Shown: positions 21,057-29,615 of the stretch, one piece after another | Layout of the letters: each line of letters opens with the position of its first letter | Numbering within the stretch: the stretch's first letter is position 1 | Source: Vibrio gazogenes | Lineage (GTDB): Bacteria; Pseudomonadota; Gammaproteobacteria; Enterobacterales; Vibrionaceae | Reading direction: 5' to 3' | Length of the DNA: 64,000 nucleotides | Assembly: GCF_002196515.1 (NCBI RefSeq) | Contig: NZ_CP018835.1 | Span: 1 to 64,000, forward strand | Made by a program: the position numbers and the translations under genes | Notes under the pieces: generated by a model | What the model saw: only the letters and a program-made list of their open reading frames with translations | Told to the model about the DNA's origin: nothing | Database searches by the model: none

Positions 21057-21725
21057 TTATTTCAGTGGTAGGATCTGTATTTCAACCCGTCGGTTACACT
21101 GCCGTCCCTGCGGTGTACTATTGCTACACAGTGGGTGGCGTTCGCCAATCCCTCGGGCGATCGCTCGGCCGGGAGCTACGCCTTGTGAGACCAGATACTG
21201 GCGTACTGATTCTGCCCGTTTTTCTGATAAGACCTGATTTGTACGATCACTACCCGTGCTGTCGGTATGGCCTTCAATGACTAAACTGGTTTCGGGATAT
21301 TCCACTAAAATTTTAGCCACACCATTTAAGGTATTGTGAATCGAAGTATTGAGATGGAAATCGTTGGTATTAAAACCGATGCCGTTTTTCATGCGTAAAC
21401 GAAGTTGATGCTCTCCGACGCGTTCAACCTGTACACCGGAATTGACCAGAGAACGGCGTAACGCTGCTTCTTGCTTGTCAAAGTAGTAGCCGACACCGCC
21501 GCCAATCGCCGCACCTCCGGCAGCGCCAATAAGTGCTCGCTGGCGCCGTTCTCTGGCGTTATCACCCGAGGCGAGACCAACGGCAATCCCGGAAATTGCA
21601 CCAATCAGTGCGCCTTTGGTGGTTGAATTGGTTTCGTTTTCACCCGTTGTTGCATTTTGTCTTTGCGTTGCTTCGCATCCGGCCAGTAGCGACAGCAGAG
21701 AAAGCATAATGATGGTTCGTTTCAC
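21057..21725 (-). CDS. OmpA-family lipoprotein (YiaD type)
   Basis: This 222-aa protein has a lipoprotein signal with lipobox LLAGC (Cys16). A glycine-zipper-like region follows (GALIGAISGIAVGLASG and IGAAGGAAIGGGVGYYF, ~38–82). The C-terminal OmpA-like peptidoglycan-binding domain has LVIEGHTDSTGSDRTNQVLSEKRAESV and RAIARGIGERHP…NRRVEI. It probably sits in the outer membrane and binds the cell wall. It lies 63 nt upstream of the Sel1/J-domain gene on the same strand, so the two could be co-transcribed. Confidence 0.9.
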   Translation of the reverse strand: MKRTIIMLSLLSLLAGCEATQRQNATTGENETNSTTKGALIGAISGIAVGLASGDNARERRQRALIGAAGGAAIGGGVGYYFDKQEAALRRSLVNSGVQVERVGEHQLRLRMKNGIGFNTNDFHLNTSIHNTLNGVAKILVEYPETSLVIEGHTDSTGSDRTNQVLSEKRAESVRQYLVSQGVAPGRAIARGIGERHPLCSNSTPQGRQCNRRVEIQILPLK

Positions 21726-21802
21726 TGAGATACTCCCTGATTGTTATTCTCATGTCATGAATCACGATTATCTATCACATTGTAGACAATAATTCGGATG
21801 AA

Positions 21803-22486
21803 TTATTTCAATAATTTTGGTGCTTGTGCACCATCAATCGGTCTATTGACAGAAATTTTACGTCCTTTTTTCAATCCGGTTTCGTAATCTTTAGTCAAAT
21901 TTTTCATCGCTTCTTTGAGCTGTTTCTTGAATGTTTCTCGGTCAATGTTTTCAAATTCCCGATCAATGTAGCTATTGATTTTATCTGCGGAATCTTGGTC
22001 GGGGGTGATATCAGGCAACTTTTCCAGAGCACCTTCGATCCAACCGGAGACAAAAGAGTTCACTCTGCGCGACACTTCTTGTGTTGACGTGCCACTACCT
22101 GCAAAACTATTACGGAACTGACCCGTTTGCTCGTTCATTTCACGATAAATGACATCAAAAGCAAAAGCGGCAAAAATAGCGCGATCCGCTTCACCGATAA
22201 ACTCGGCTCTTTTCAGACCTTTATGATTCAATAAAACGGCCTCTACACCAAACTTGGTGTTGATACCTCGGATAATGCGGAGCAGGTGACTGCTGATTTG
22301 GGTTGGTAGCAGGTGAGAAGACTGGGTTTTTCCCATCTTGATGAATTCAATATCATCTTTATGCAGACCATATTTTAACATCAGGCTATGCGCCATTTTG
22401 ATGGCACTTGCCGCCTCATTCACATTCGCGGAATTACCAAGTTCCAAGCATTTGGCTATTTTTTTAAGGGCTTTTTCTTTATTCAT
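21803..22486 (-). CDS. DUF2786 domain protein
   Basis: This 227-aa protein begins MNKEKALKKIAKCLELGNSANVNEAASAIKMAHSLMLKYGL, the DUF2786 N-terminal helix pair. The middle (SHLLRIIRGINTKFGVEAVLL…EFIGEADRAIFAAFAFDVIYREM) matches the domain that usually follows it. The frame is open to 22585, but the family start is at 22486. DUF2786 proteins are common in phages and plasmids; no other mobile-element gene is nearby. Function is unknown. Confidence 0.75.
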   Translation of the reverse strand: MNKEKALKKIAKCLELGNSANVNEAASAIKMAHSLMLKYGLHKDDIEFIKMGKTQSSHLLPTQISSHLLRIIRGINTKFGVEAVLLNHKGLKRAEFIGEADRAIFAAFAFDVIYREMNEQTGQFRNSFAGSGTSTQEVSRRVNSFVSGWIEGALEKLPDITPDQDSADKINSYIDREFENIDRETFKKQLKEAMKNLTKDYETGLKKGRKISVNRPIDGAQAPKLLK

Positions 22487-22670
22487 TGACCTGAAATATA
22501 GGGAGTTGAGATGTACAGCAAAGTCGATCATTCTAACTTTTCTGACCGAAAATGGGAAGAATGAAAAGAGAGTCGTCAGTCGCAACTGACAAGGGGTCTA
22601 ACGGTTAAAGGTTTGGTCACCGAACTGCGAATGTCAGCATCATAGGCAACGGTTGGAGATGTCGATGAAG

Positions 22671-22699
22671 ATCCGAATAAAGAGTGACTTTATCCGGAT
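22671..22699 (-). terminator. Hairpin after the DUF3334 gene
   Basis: ATCCGAATAAAG (22671–22682) and CTTTATCCGGAT (22688–22699) form a 12-bp stem with one mismatch. It lies just beyond the DUF3334 stop codon. The U-run is weak. Confidence 0.45.
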
Positions 22700-22718
22700 T
22701 ATATCAAAGGCTGATTAT

Positions 22719-23435
22719 TTATAAGCCGAGTTGATCGAGTAAATCAGCCGCGTTAGCGCTATCCTGCTGATCATCTTTGTTACTTTTTGTCTTGCTATCA
22801 GATGATTGAGAGGATGACGCTTGTGCTGATTGTTGCCATGCGGATTCGAGAATGTCGTCTGGGTTTTCATCTTCAGAAATCTCAAACTCTTCTAACTGAA
22901 TGAATTCGGTTTTGTCCATCGCGAGTTCAAGATAGAAAATGTTGTTTTTTTCGGTAGAGAAAGTGACTCGACGGGCTTGTGGGCGATCAAGATTGGTATC
23001 CACAGAAAGCAACACCTGCTTGTTCAGAGACAGCATTTTCGGTTGGTTTTGAGTAATGTTAGTCTGTAGCTCTTTGCGAACTTTGTTGGTGAAGTCACCA
23101 ACGAGTTGGTTCATGAGTTCACCTAATACATCACCGACTTCGTCCGATGTGTGCAGTACTGCCAGTTCTTCTTCCGGCATCCCCATATTACGCATGTAAT
23201 TGCTATAAATTTCCAATGCAGCTTTAGCATTGAAGTTAATGACAACCAATCCGGTAAAACCACCATCGAAAAGCACAAAACAGCCAAAATCAGGTTTGAG
23301 TGCGGTTTTATTAATTTTCTGCACCATAGCAGAATAATGAATCTGCGAAGCGGTTGCTGTCGTCAGCACCTTAGAAACAGACTGGCACAACATCAGCAGA
23401 ATATCTTCTGTGGTGACTACTTGACTTTTTTTCAT
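22719..23435 (-). CDS. DUF3334 family CheX-like protein
   Basis: This 238-aa protein has a CheX/CheC-like fold region: FVLFDGGFTGLVVINFNAKAAL (~60–80), then the helix HTSDEVGDVLGELMNQLVGDF, which carries the E…N pair seen in CheC/CheX phosphatases of CheY. The C-terminal ~45 residues are acidic, Ser/Gln-rich and probably disordered, ending ADLLDQLGL. It may dephosphorylate a response regulator or act as an adaptor; this is inferred from the motif. ATG 23435 is chosen because GGAC precedes it; ATG 23447 is an alternative. It is divergent from ydiJ. Confidence 0.75.
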   Translation of the reverse strand: MKKSQVVTTEDILLMLCQSVSKVLTTATASQIHYSAMVQKINKTALKPDFGCFVLFDGGFTGLVVINFNAKAALEIYSNYMRNMGMPEEELAVLHTSDEVGDVLGELMNQLVGDFTNKVRKELQTNITQNQPKMLSLNKQVLLSVDTNLDRPQARRVTFSTEKNNIFYLELAMDKTEFIQLEEFEISEDENPDDILESAWQQSAQASSSQSSDSKTKSNKDDQQDSANAADLLDQLGL

Positions 23436-23617
23436 ATGATTGTCCATCAAAATATTTCAACAACAAGGCATCACATTATGCCTTTTCCTATTCTTGAACC
23501 TAGATTCTGTTTTAATAGCCTCTTTAAATGTTGTAAAGTGAGCTATCTCAAAGATCAAGAACAAAAAGTATTAACCCATCGCTGCATTGAAGTCAGCGTC
23601 GCACGGATAGGAAGCAA

Positions 23618-26600
23618 ATGTTACCAAGACTTCACCATCAATCCGATATCGATCCCGTCATATTTCAATTTTTACAAGACCTTAAATCTCATGAATTTTC
23701 CGGTGATATCGAAACGCACTATTCAAGCCGTCTTGCAGTTTCTACAGACAATAGTGTCTATCAGCAGTTACCGCAAGCAGTCATTCATCCCAAAACAACA
23801 AAAGATGTTGCTCTGATTGGGAAAATAAGTGCTCAATCGGTTTATAAAACAGTGACTTTTTCAGCGCGAGGCGGTGGAACAGGGACTAACGGACAATCGT
23901 TGACCAAAGGAATAGTCGTCGATTTATCTCGTCATATGAACAACATTCTGGAAATTAATCCGGAAGAAGGGTGGGTCCGTGTACAGGCTGGGGTAATTAA
24001 AGATCAGCTCAATGATGCGGTCAGACCTTATGGTTATTTCTTTTCCCCGGATCTTTCTACCAGTAACAGGGCTACGCTCGGCGGCATGATCAATACCGAT
24101 GCTTCGGGACAAGGGTCGTTAAAGTATGGCAAAACCTCGGACCATGTCCTGTCGTTACAAGCAGTATTTGCCGACGGCTCAATACTGGAAACCGATCTGT
24201 CGGCTGGATTACCACAGCAAGAGACTTATGCCGCTGAAGCGCTGGCCGTCTCAGAATCTGTTTGTCGGAACAAACGGGCTCAGATTCTGGACAAATTTCC
24301 CCCCTTGAATCGTTTTTTGACGGGGTATGATCTGAAAAATGCGCTCGATGAAAGTGATGATACCTTTGATTTGACCCGCATTTTGTGTGGGGCTGAAGGG
24401 TCGTTGGCATTTATTACTGAAGCCAAGCTGAATTTAACACCGATTCCAAAGACGCGGATACTGGTCAATGTCAAATATAACAGTTTCGAGTCAGCACTCA
24501 GAAATGCGCCGTTCATGGTTGAAGCGCAGGCTTTGTCTGTTGAAACGGTCGATTCGACAGTGTTGAATCTGGCCAAGCTGGATATTGTTTGGCACAGCGT
24601 CAATGATTTATTGTCTGACGTTCCCGGCAAAGAGATGCAGGGGATTAATATCGTTGAATACGCAGGACAGAATCTGGCTGAAATCGAGTCTCAGGTCCAG
24701 GCGTTGACTGACAAACTGGATCAAATGCTGGTCAATGAAGAGGCTGGCATTATTGGTTATCAGGTATGTCAGGATTTAGCCAGTATCAATCGTATTTACA
24801 ATATGAGGAAGAAGGCCGTCGGTTTGCTTGGTGCAACGAAAGGGCGGGCTAAACCGGTTGCGTTTACTGAGGATACGTGTGTTCCACCAGAAAATTTAGC
24901 TGATTTTATTGCGGAATTTCGTGCTCTGCTTGATTCGAAATCACTCGCTTACGGGATGTTTGGTCATGTCGATGCAGGTGTATTGCATGTTCGTCCTGCT
25001 CTGGATATGTGTGATCCGCAACAAGAAGCGATGATGCATCGTATTTCGGATGAAGTCGTTAAACTGGTCGCCAAATACGGCGGTTTGATGTGGGGAGAGC
25101 ACGGGAAAGGTTACCGTTCTGAGTATGGTCCAGAATTCTTCGGTGAAGAACTCTTTCAGGAACTTCGGCGGGTTAAAGCTGCTTTTGACCCGCATAATCA
25201 AATGAATCCGGGGAAAATCTGTACACCACTGGATAGTGACCATCAACTGGTGAAAGTCTCGGATGTCAAACGGGGGTATTTTGACCGTCAAATTGACATT
25301 CAGGTTCGTGATAGTTTCAAACAGGCAATGGAGTGTAACGGGAACGGTCTCTGCTTTAATTACGAAACCAGCTCTCCAATGTGCCCCTCAATGAAAGTGA
25401 CCGCAGACCGACGCCAGTCTCCGAAAGGGCGAGCGGGGTTAGTTCGTGAATGGTTGCGTCAGCTAACAGAGCAAGGCGTTGATATTCTCGATTTGGAAAA
25501 GCAAACTTTGAATTCGACGCTATCGGTGAAAACGCTGATTGAGCGGATTCGTCATGCTTGGCATCAAGAGCAAAACGGTGATTTTTCTCATGAAGTCTAT
25601 GAAGCAATGAGTGGATGCCTAGCCTGTAAAGCCTGCGCCAGTCAATGCCCGATTAAAGTGGATGTGCCGAGTTTTCGGGCGCGGTTTCTAAATCTTTACC
25701 ATACCCGTTATCCGCGACCGGCCAAAGATTATCTGGTTGCCAATATTGAAACCATGATACCGCTGATGGCCAAGGTTCCGACGGTGGTGAATGGGGTTAT
25801 ATCTCAGAACTGGGTGCAAAGTTTCACCCGTTCGATGATAGGTTACATCGATGCGCCTTTACTGACGGTGCCGACGCTTGCCAAACGGGTTCGTCGTAAA
25901 GCATTGGTACCTTATCATTTTGAAGGGTTGGCGCAGATCCCTGAGTCACTGCGTCAGGACTATGTCATTATCGTTCAAGACCCGTTTACCAGCTATTATG
26001 ATGCTGATGTGGTTGATGACTTTATTGAGCTGGTGATCCGGCTAGGTAAACATCCGGTCCTGTTACCATTCAAGCCGAATGGTAAAGCACAACATGTAAA
26101 GGGATTTCTCAAACAGTTTACGGCGACAGCCAATTCAACGGCAGCATTTCTCCGTGAGGTCGCTGAACTGGGGATTCCGATGGTTGGTGTCGATCCGGCA
26201 ACAGTGCTGTGTTATCGCGATGAATATCAGGAAATTTTGGGTGAGCAACGAGGAACATTTCAGGTCTTGAACGTTCATGAATGGATGGTACCACGTTTAT
26301 CTGAATTCCATATCGAGTCATCTCAGGCCTCAGCTTCTTCCCCTTGGTATCTGTTTTCGCACTGTACTGAAAAAACAATGCTGCCAAATAGTGAGAAAGA
26401 ATGGGGGACGATTTTTAGCCATTTTGGTGCCAAACTTGAGCCTGTTGCTGTCGGCTGTTGTGGAATGGCTGGGACTTTCGGTCATGAAGCGGATAAATTC
26501 GAGATGTCAAAAGATATCTATGGGTTAAGTTGGAAACCGAATTTTGAGCAACTGCCGGCGGAACGTTGTCTGGCTACGGGGTACTCATGCCGGAGTCAGG

Positions 26601-26665
26601 TGAAGCGGTTTGAGCAGATGAACCCCAAACATCCGCTTCAGGCGCTACTCGTGCATCTCCAGTAA
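23618..26665 (+). CDS. ydiJ: FAD/Fe–S oxidoreductase YdiJ (D-2-hydroxyglutarate dehydrogenase family)
   Basis: This 1015-aa protein is a YdiJ-type flavin and iron–sulfur enzyme, a family shown to oxidise D-2-hydroxyglutarate. The FAD-binding PCMH domain is N-terminal (SARGGGTGTNGQSLTKG ~85–101; LGGMINTDASGQGSLKYGKT ~153–172). The FAD-oxidase C-domain follows (GMFGHVDAGVLHVRP, WGEHGKGYRSEYG). The ferredoxin-like part has MECNGNGLCF and CLACKACASQCPIKVDVP (~667), and a CCG motif, VGCCGMAGTFGHE, lies near residue 945. The start ATG 23618 is preceded by AGGA. Length is normal. Confidence 0.93.
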   Translation: MLPRLHHQSDIDPVIFQFLQDLKSHEFSGDIETHYSSRLAVSTDNSVYQQLPQAVIHPKTTKDVALIGKISAQSVYKTVTFSARGGGTGTNGQSLTKGIVVDLSRHMNNILEINPEEGWVRVQAGVIKDQLNDAVRPYGYFFSPDLSTSNRATLGGMINTDASGQGSLKYGKTSDHVLSLQAVFADGSILETDLSAGLPQQETYAAEALAVSESVCRNKRAQILDKFPPLNRFLTGYDLKNALDESDDTFDLTRILCGAEGSLAFITEAKLNLTPIPKTRILVNVKYNSFESALRNAPFMVEAQALSVETVDSTVLNLAKLDIVWHSVNDLLSDVPGKEMQGINIVEYAGQNLAEIESQVQALTDKLDQMLVNEEAGIIGYQVCQDLASINRIYNMRKKAVGLLGATKGRAKPVAFTEDTCVPPENLADFIAEFRALLDSKSLAYGMFGHVDAGVLHVRPALDMCDPQQEAMMHRISDEVVKLVAKYGGLMWGEHGKGYRSEYGPEFFGEELFQELRRVKAAFDPHNQMNPGKICTPLDSDHQLVKVSDVKRGYFDRQIDIQVRDSFKQAMECNGNGLCFNYETSSPMCPSMKVTADRRQSPKGRAGLVREWLRQLTEQGVDILDLEKQTLNSTLSVKTLIERIRHAWHQEQNGDFSHEVYEAMSGCLACKACASQCPIKVDVPSFRARFLNLYHTRYPRPAKDYLVANIETMIPLMAKVPTVVNGVISQNWVQSFTRSMIGYIDAPLLTVPTLAKRVRRKALVPYHFEGLAQIPESLRQDYVIIVQDPFTSYYDADVVDDFIELVIRLGKHPVLLPFKPNGKAQHVKGFLKQFTATANSTAAFLREVAELGIPMVGVDPATVLCYRDEYQEILGEQRGTFQVLNVHEWMVPRLSEFHIESSQASASSPWYLFSHCTEKTMLPNSEKEWGTIFSHFGAKLEPVAVGCCGMAGTFGHEADKFEMSKDIYGLSWKPNFEQLPAERCLATGYSCRSQVKRFEQMNPKHPLQALLVHLQ

Positions 26666-26685
26666 TGAGCCGCCTTTTTCCGGTC

Positions 26686-26716
26686 TGTCTCAGAGGGTAA
26701 TTCATGCTCTGAGACA
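26686..26716 (+). terminator. Hairpin after ydiJ
   Basis: TGTCTCAGAG (26686–26695) and CTCTGAGACA (26707–26716) form a perfect 10-bp stem with an 11-nt loop. No U-run follows, so termination is uncertain. Confidence 0.45.
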
Positions 26717-26757
26717 CGGTGTTGAAAGTGATGTGAAGGACAGTGTCGAGGTGAACT

Positions 26758-27222
26758 GTGAACTATCGTTTAGCATTAAAAGTGCCACCCGTGATTATAT
26801 TTGTGATCGCGCTGATAATGATTCATTTGGGCAATTGGTGGCTGCCGGGTAACGCGGTTGAATTACCGTTTCGCTGGGGAGTCGTTATCGGGTGTATCGT
26901 ATTGTCTGGTTGGCTGGGGTTATCAGCCTTATTCACGTTTTACCGGGCTAAAACAACGGTCAATCCGGTGAATCCTGAGTTGGCCGCAACGGTAGTCAAA
27001 CACGGTGTTTTTCGATTTTCCCGTAATCCGATGTATCTGGGGCTGGTACTGATTTTGATCGCAGATGTGTATTGGTTGGGAAGTTTCACCGGGCTGATTT
27101 GTATCATCGGATTCGTGATGTATATGACGTATTTTCAGATTATGCCTGAAGAGCGGATATTAGCGTCGCGCTTTGGGGAATCCTATCAAGCATATCAGCG
27201 GCAGGTTCGGCGCTGGTTGTGA
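26758..27222 (+). CDS. Isoprenylcysteine carboxyl methyltransferase-like membrane protein
   Basis: This 154-aa protein has four hydrophobic segments and the C-terminal motif of the ICMT/PEMT-type methyltransferases: TTVNPVNPELAATVVKHGVFRFSRNPMYLGLVL and MPEERILASRFGESYQAYQRQVRRW. The substrate is unknown; bacterial members act on lipids or small molecules rather than prenylated proteins. The start is GTG 26758, preceded by GAGGTG at 6 nt. Confidence 0.85.
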   Translation: MNYRLALKVPPVIIFVIALIMIHLGNWWLPGNAVELPFRWGVVIGCIVLSGWLGLSALFTFYRAKTTVNPVNPELAATVVKHGVFRFSRNPMYLGLVLILIADVYWLGSFTGLICIIGFVMYMTYFQIMPEERILASRFGESYQAYQRQVRRWL

Positions 27223-27255
27223 TGTGATATTGTTGAACCATGTATCAGAAGAGTA

Positions 27256-27287
27256 AAAACCGCTGTGGAACACAGCGGTTTTTTTAT
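27256..27287. terminator. Bidirectional rho-independent terminator
   Basis: AAAACCGCTGTG and CACAGCGGTTTT form a strong stem with U-runs either way. It lies between the converging methyltransferase-like and DUF3581 genes. Confidence 0.9.
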
Positions 27288-27326
27288 GTCTTTATCAGGT
27301 GTTTCGACTGGCTGGTGGGGTGGTCT

Positions 27327-28055
27327 TTAGGCTGCCTGGCCTGCTATCCGCGCTTGAAATGCATTTTTGAGTTCATGAAACCGAGCAACCAGATTATCAA
27401 TGGCGTTGTCGTCGTATGGGCGTAATCCGCTGGCGACGAGGCGTTTAGTTCCCTGTCCGACGATTTGATTTTCATTGATAAAATTAAAATGCAGCGTCAC
27501 GAGACCGCGCTTTCCATCGACATCGAATGTGGTATGACTGAGTTCGACTGTCGGGTGTGTCAGATTCAGATGTGTGAATTGGGCTTCCATACTTTCATAC
27601 ATGATCAATGGACGGTCACAGTTAATCATCACATTTTTATCTTTCATCAGAGGGACAAGCAGGTGAGGAAAGTTCATGCCAGAGAAACGAGCATAACTGG
27701 TTACGAAATGTTCGATGAAGGCATCGTCGTGGCTCACTTCACCATCGCGGTTCATATGCAAGTATTCCTTGCCGTTTTCGTCAACGACGGCACTCTCTTT
27801 GCCTGCCATATTTTCAATATGCAATGGTGTTTGGTCACCGACCATACCAGAAAATTTAAATTTCATATTCTGGCTAATCCCAGCTTTTTTCAACAGTACC
27901 GCAAAAAGTAAGTCACCGGGCACACAAAAACGTTTGTTATCCTCGTCATGAATAGGATTGAAATCACCGGCAACTTTTTTAGCAAAATGACTTGCTTGCT
28001 GACGCGTGAACTGAAATTGATGGTTATTGCTTGAGAAATAAGGATTTAGGAACAT
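27327..28055 (-). CDS. DUF3581 family protein with a hotdog-like motif
   Basis: This 242-aa protein resembles Vibrio/Shewanella DUF3581 proteins. The N-terminal AGDFNPIHDEDNKRFCVPGDLLFAVLL (~29–54) looks like the active-site region of MaoC/hotdog hydratases (D-x-N-P-x-H), and VGQGTKRLVASGLRPYD lies near the end. Fatty-acyl hydratase or thioesterase-like chemistry is an inference from this motif. No membrane segment or signal is present. Confidence 0.75.
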   Translation of the reverse strand: MFLNPYFSSNNHQFQFTRQQASHFAKKVAGDFNPIHDEDNKRFCVPGDLLFAVLLKKAGISQNMKFKFSGMVGDQTPLHIENMAGKESAVVDENGKEYLHMNRDGEVSHDDAFIEHFVTSYARFSGMNFPHLLVPLMKDKNVMINCDRPLIMYESMEAQFTHLNLTHPTVELSHTTFDVDGKRGLVTLHFNFINENQIVGQGTKRLVASGLRPYDDNAIDNLVARFHELKNAFQARIAGQAA

Positions 28056-28446
28056 ATTTAATAGTAAGCAGTCAAAACTGACAGGAATTATATACGATTT
28101 TTAGCAAAAAGATGGTCTATCCAGATAAAAAATAAATATAGACCACGAGAATATATCCGCGGGTAGTTTAGTTGGTCAGGTTATGGGTGTCAATATTTTG
28201 TCAATTTCTTTGATTTAATTATCAATTTTTAAATGATGCATGATAGGCATAAGTTTTCTGATAAAAGATTAATTGCATCATGTGTCGTATCAAGGAAGAA
28301 AATCGGCGCATGTCAGGGGGGAGACGATAAGTGCCATGCTGTGAATATCACTGGGACAGCATAATCAAAATGACATGCGTGACACCAATAAACCACAGCC
28401 TCCGAATTGGAAACTGTGGTTTGATGTCTTGTTTAGCGGCTGTTGC
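28056..28446. other. Gene-free spacer with an inverted repeat
   Basis: About 390 AT-rich nt with no convincing ORF. AAACCACAG (28390–28398) and CTGTGGTTT (28414–28422) form a 9-bp stem just beyond the yciU stop, probably ending the efpL–yciU transcript. Confidence 0.5.
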
Positions 28447-28767
28447 TTAGTCTCTTTTCCAGAAAATATGACAAAACTTATGTTCCGGATCCCGACTAAT
28501 CAACATGCGGGCGAAAACATCATCTAAAGTGTCATTCTCTTCGTTGACGAGGCCAATATTAACTTCAGCGTAGGTTTCTTTATCGACCTCGAAACCAACT
28601 TGGTTGCTCCAGTCATCTTTAACATCAACCAACTCGGCAGCACCGCGATCATCAAATTGTGCCGTGAACAGAATGATATCGGCTGGTTCGAGATTATCCG
28701 GCGCCATTTCGAGAAAGATATCATAGGCTGTATCGATGGCATCATCGTAAGAAATGAGTTCATTCAT
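28447..28767 (-). CDS. yciU: YciU/HI1450 family (DUF440) acidic protein
   Basis: This 106-aa strongly acidic protein matches the HI1450/YciU family, proposed from structure to mimic double-stranded DNA and to bind HU. Conserved stretches are YDIFLEMAPDNLEPADIILFTAQFDDRGA and EHKFCHIFWKRD. It lies 5 nt downstream of efpL, so the two are very likely co-transcribed. The biological role of the family is not settled. Confidence 0.88.
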   Translation of the reverse strand: MNELISYDDAIDTAYDIFLEMAPDNLEPADIILFTAQFDDRGAAELVDVKDDWSNQVGFEVDKETYAEVNIGLVNEENDTLDDVFARMLISRDPEHKFCHIFWKRD

Positions 28768-28772
28768 TTGCG

Positions 28773-29339
28773 CTATGCTCGGTTCATGAATTTACGTTCG
28801 GTGGTGTTGATAACAACACGATCGCCTGTGGCGATATATTCCGGCACCTGAACCACTAAGCCAGTTGCGAAGTGGGCTGGTTTGGTTCTTGCCGAGGCTG
28901 ACGCCCCTTTGATTGAAGGATCCGTCTCTTCTATCACCAACTCAACGGATGACGGCAGATCTAAGGCAACAACTTGCTGATTGACGAGCACAACATACAG
29001 CCCTTGCGTCTCTTCATTGATGAAGAGTAGCTCGTCAGCAATGTCATCTTGTTTGAATGTGTATTGGGTAAAATCTTCGGTATCCATGAAGATATATTCA
29101 TCACCATCGATATACGAGAAACTGATGGGGCGTTTGGTCATATCAACGGTTTCAAGAACATCATCGGATTTAAAGCGTTCATCGACCCGTGTTCCCGTCG
29201 TTAAATCAGTGCAGCGGAACTTATAGATTTTTGCGCCGCCACGACCACCGGGTGTTGTAATTTCAATATCTTTCACCAGCAGCATTTTGCCATTGGTATC
29301 GATGACAAAGCCTTTTTTAATTTCACTTGCCTTCGGCAT
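28773..29339 (-). CDS. efpL: Elongation factor P-like protein EfpL (YeiP)
   Basis: This 188-aa EF-P paralogue helps ribosomes through proline-containing stretches. It has three beta-barrel domains: an N-terminal KOW-like domain with TPGGRGGAKIYKFRCTDLTTG, whose arginine stands where EF-P has its modified lysine; the middle domain with FSYIDGDEYIFMDTEDFTQYTF; and the C-terminal PSIKGASASARTKPA with TGLVVQVPEYI. It is longer at the tip loop than EF-P, as in YeiP. The start ATG 29339 gives MPKASEIKKGF. Confidence 0.94.
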   Translation of the reverse strand: MPKASEIKKGFVIDTNGKMLLVKDIEITTPGGRGGAKIYKFRCTDLTTGTRVDERFKSDDVLETVDMTKRPISFSYIDGDEYIFMDTEDFTQYTFKQDDIADELLFINEETQGLYVVLVNQQVVALDLPSSVELVIEETDPSIKGASASARTKPAHFATGLVVQVPEYIATGDRVVINTTERKFMNRA

Positions 29340-29615
29340 TGCTTTTCCTTACATGGATTGATTTGAGAAAAGCCGATTATATACTGACTCAAGTGCGTTG
29401 ATCATCTCTTGTTCTCTTCTTTTGGGATAAACGTGTCTCTGTGAGACCTTCAGACAGATTGAGTTTCAAGGGGAGGAGGAATCAGACATCAGAAAAACAT
29501 GGGCACTCTCTTTGATAATATCTTTTACAACAATATCTTTTCGCGTAATGATTCGTGTATGATAGCGAAGCTTTTTAGCTGTATTTTTGAGTTTTTATGA
29601 TGACATATTCCGGTT

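Noticed and set aside
23151..23816. 221-codon plus-strand ORF opposite DUF3334 and overlapping ydiJ
   Set aside because: Shadow frame of two well-supported genes.
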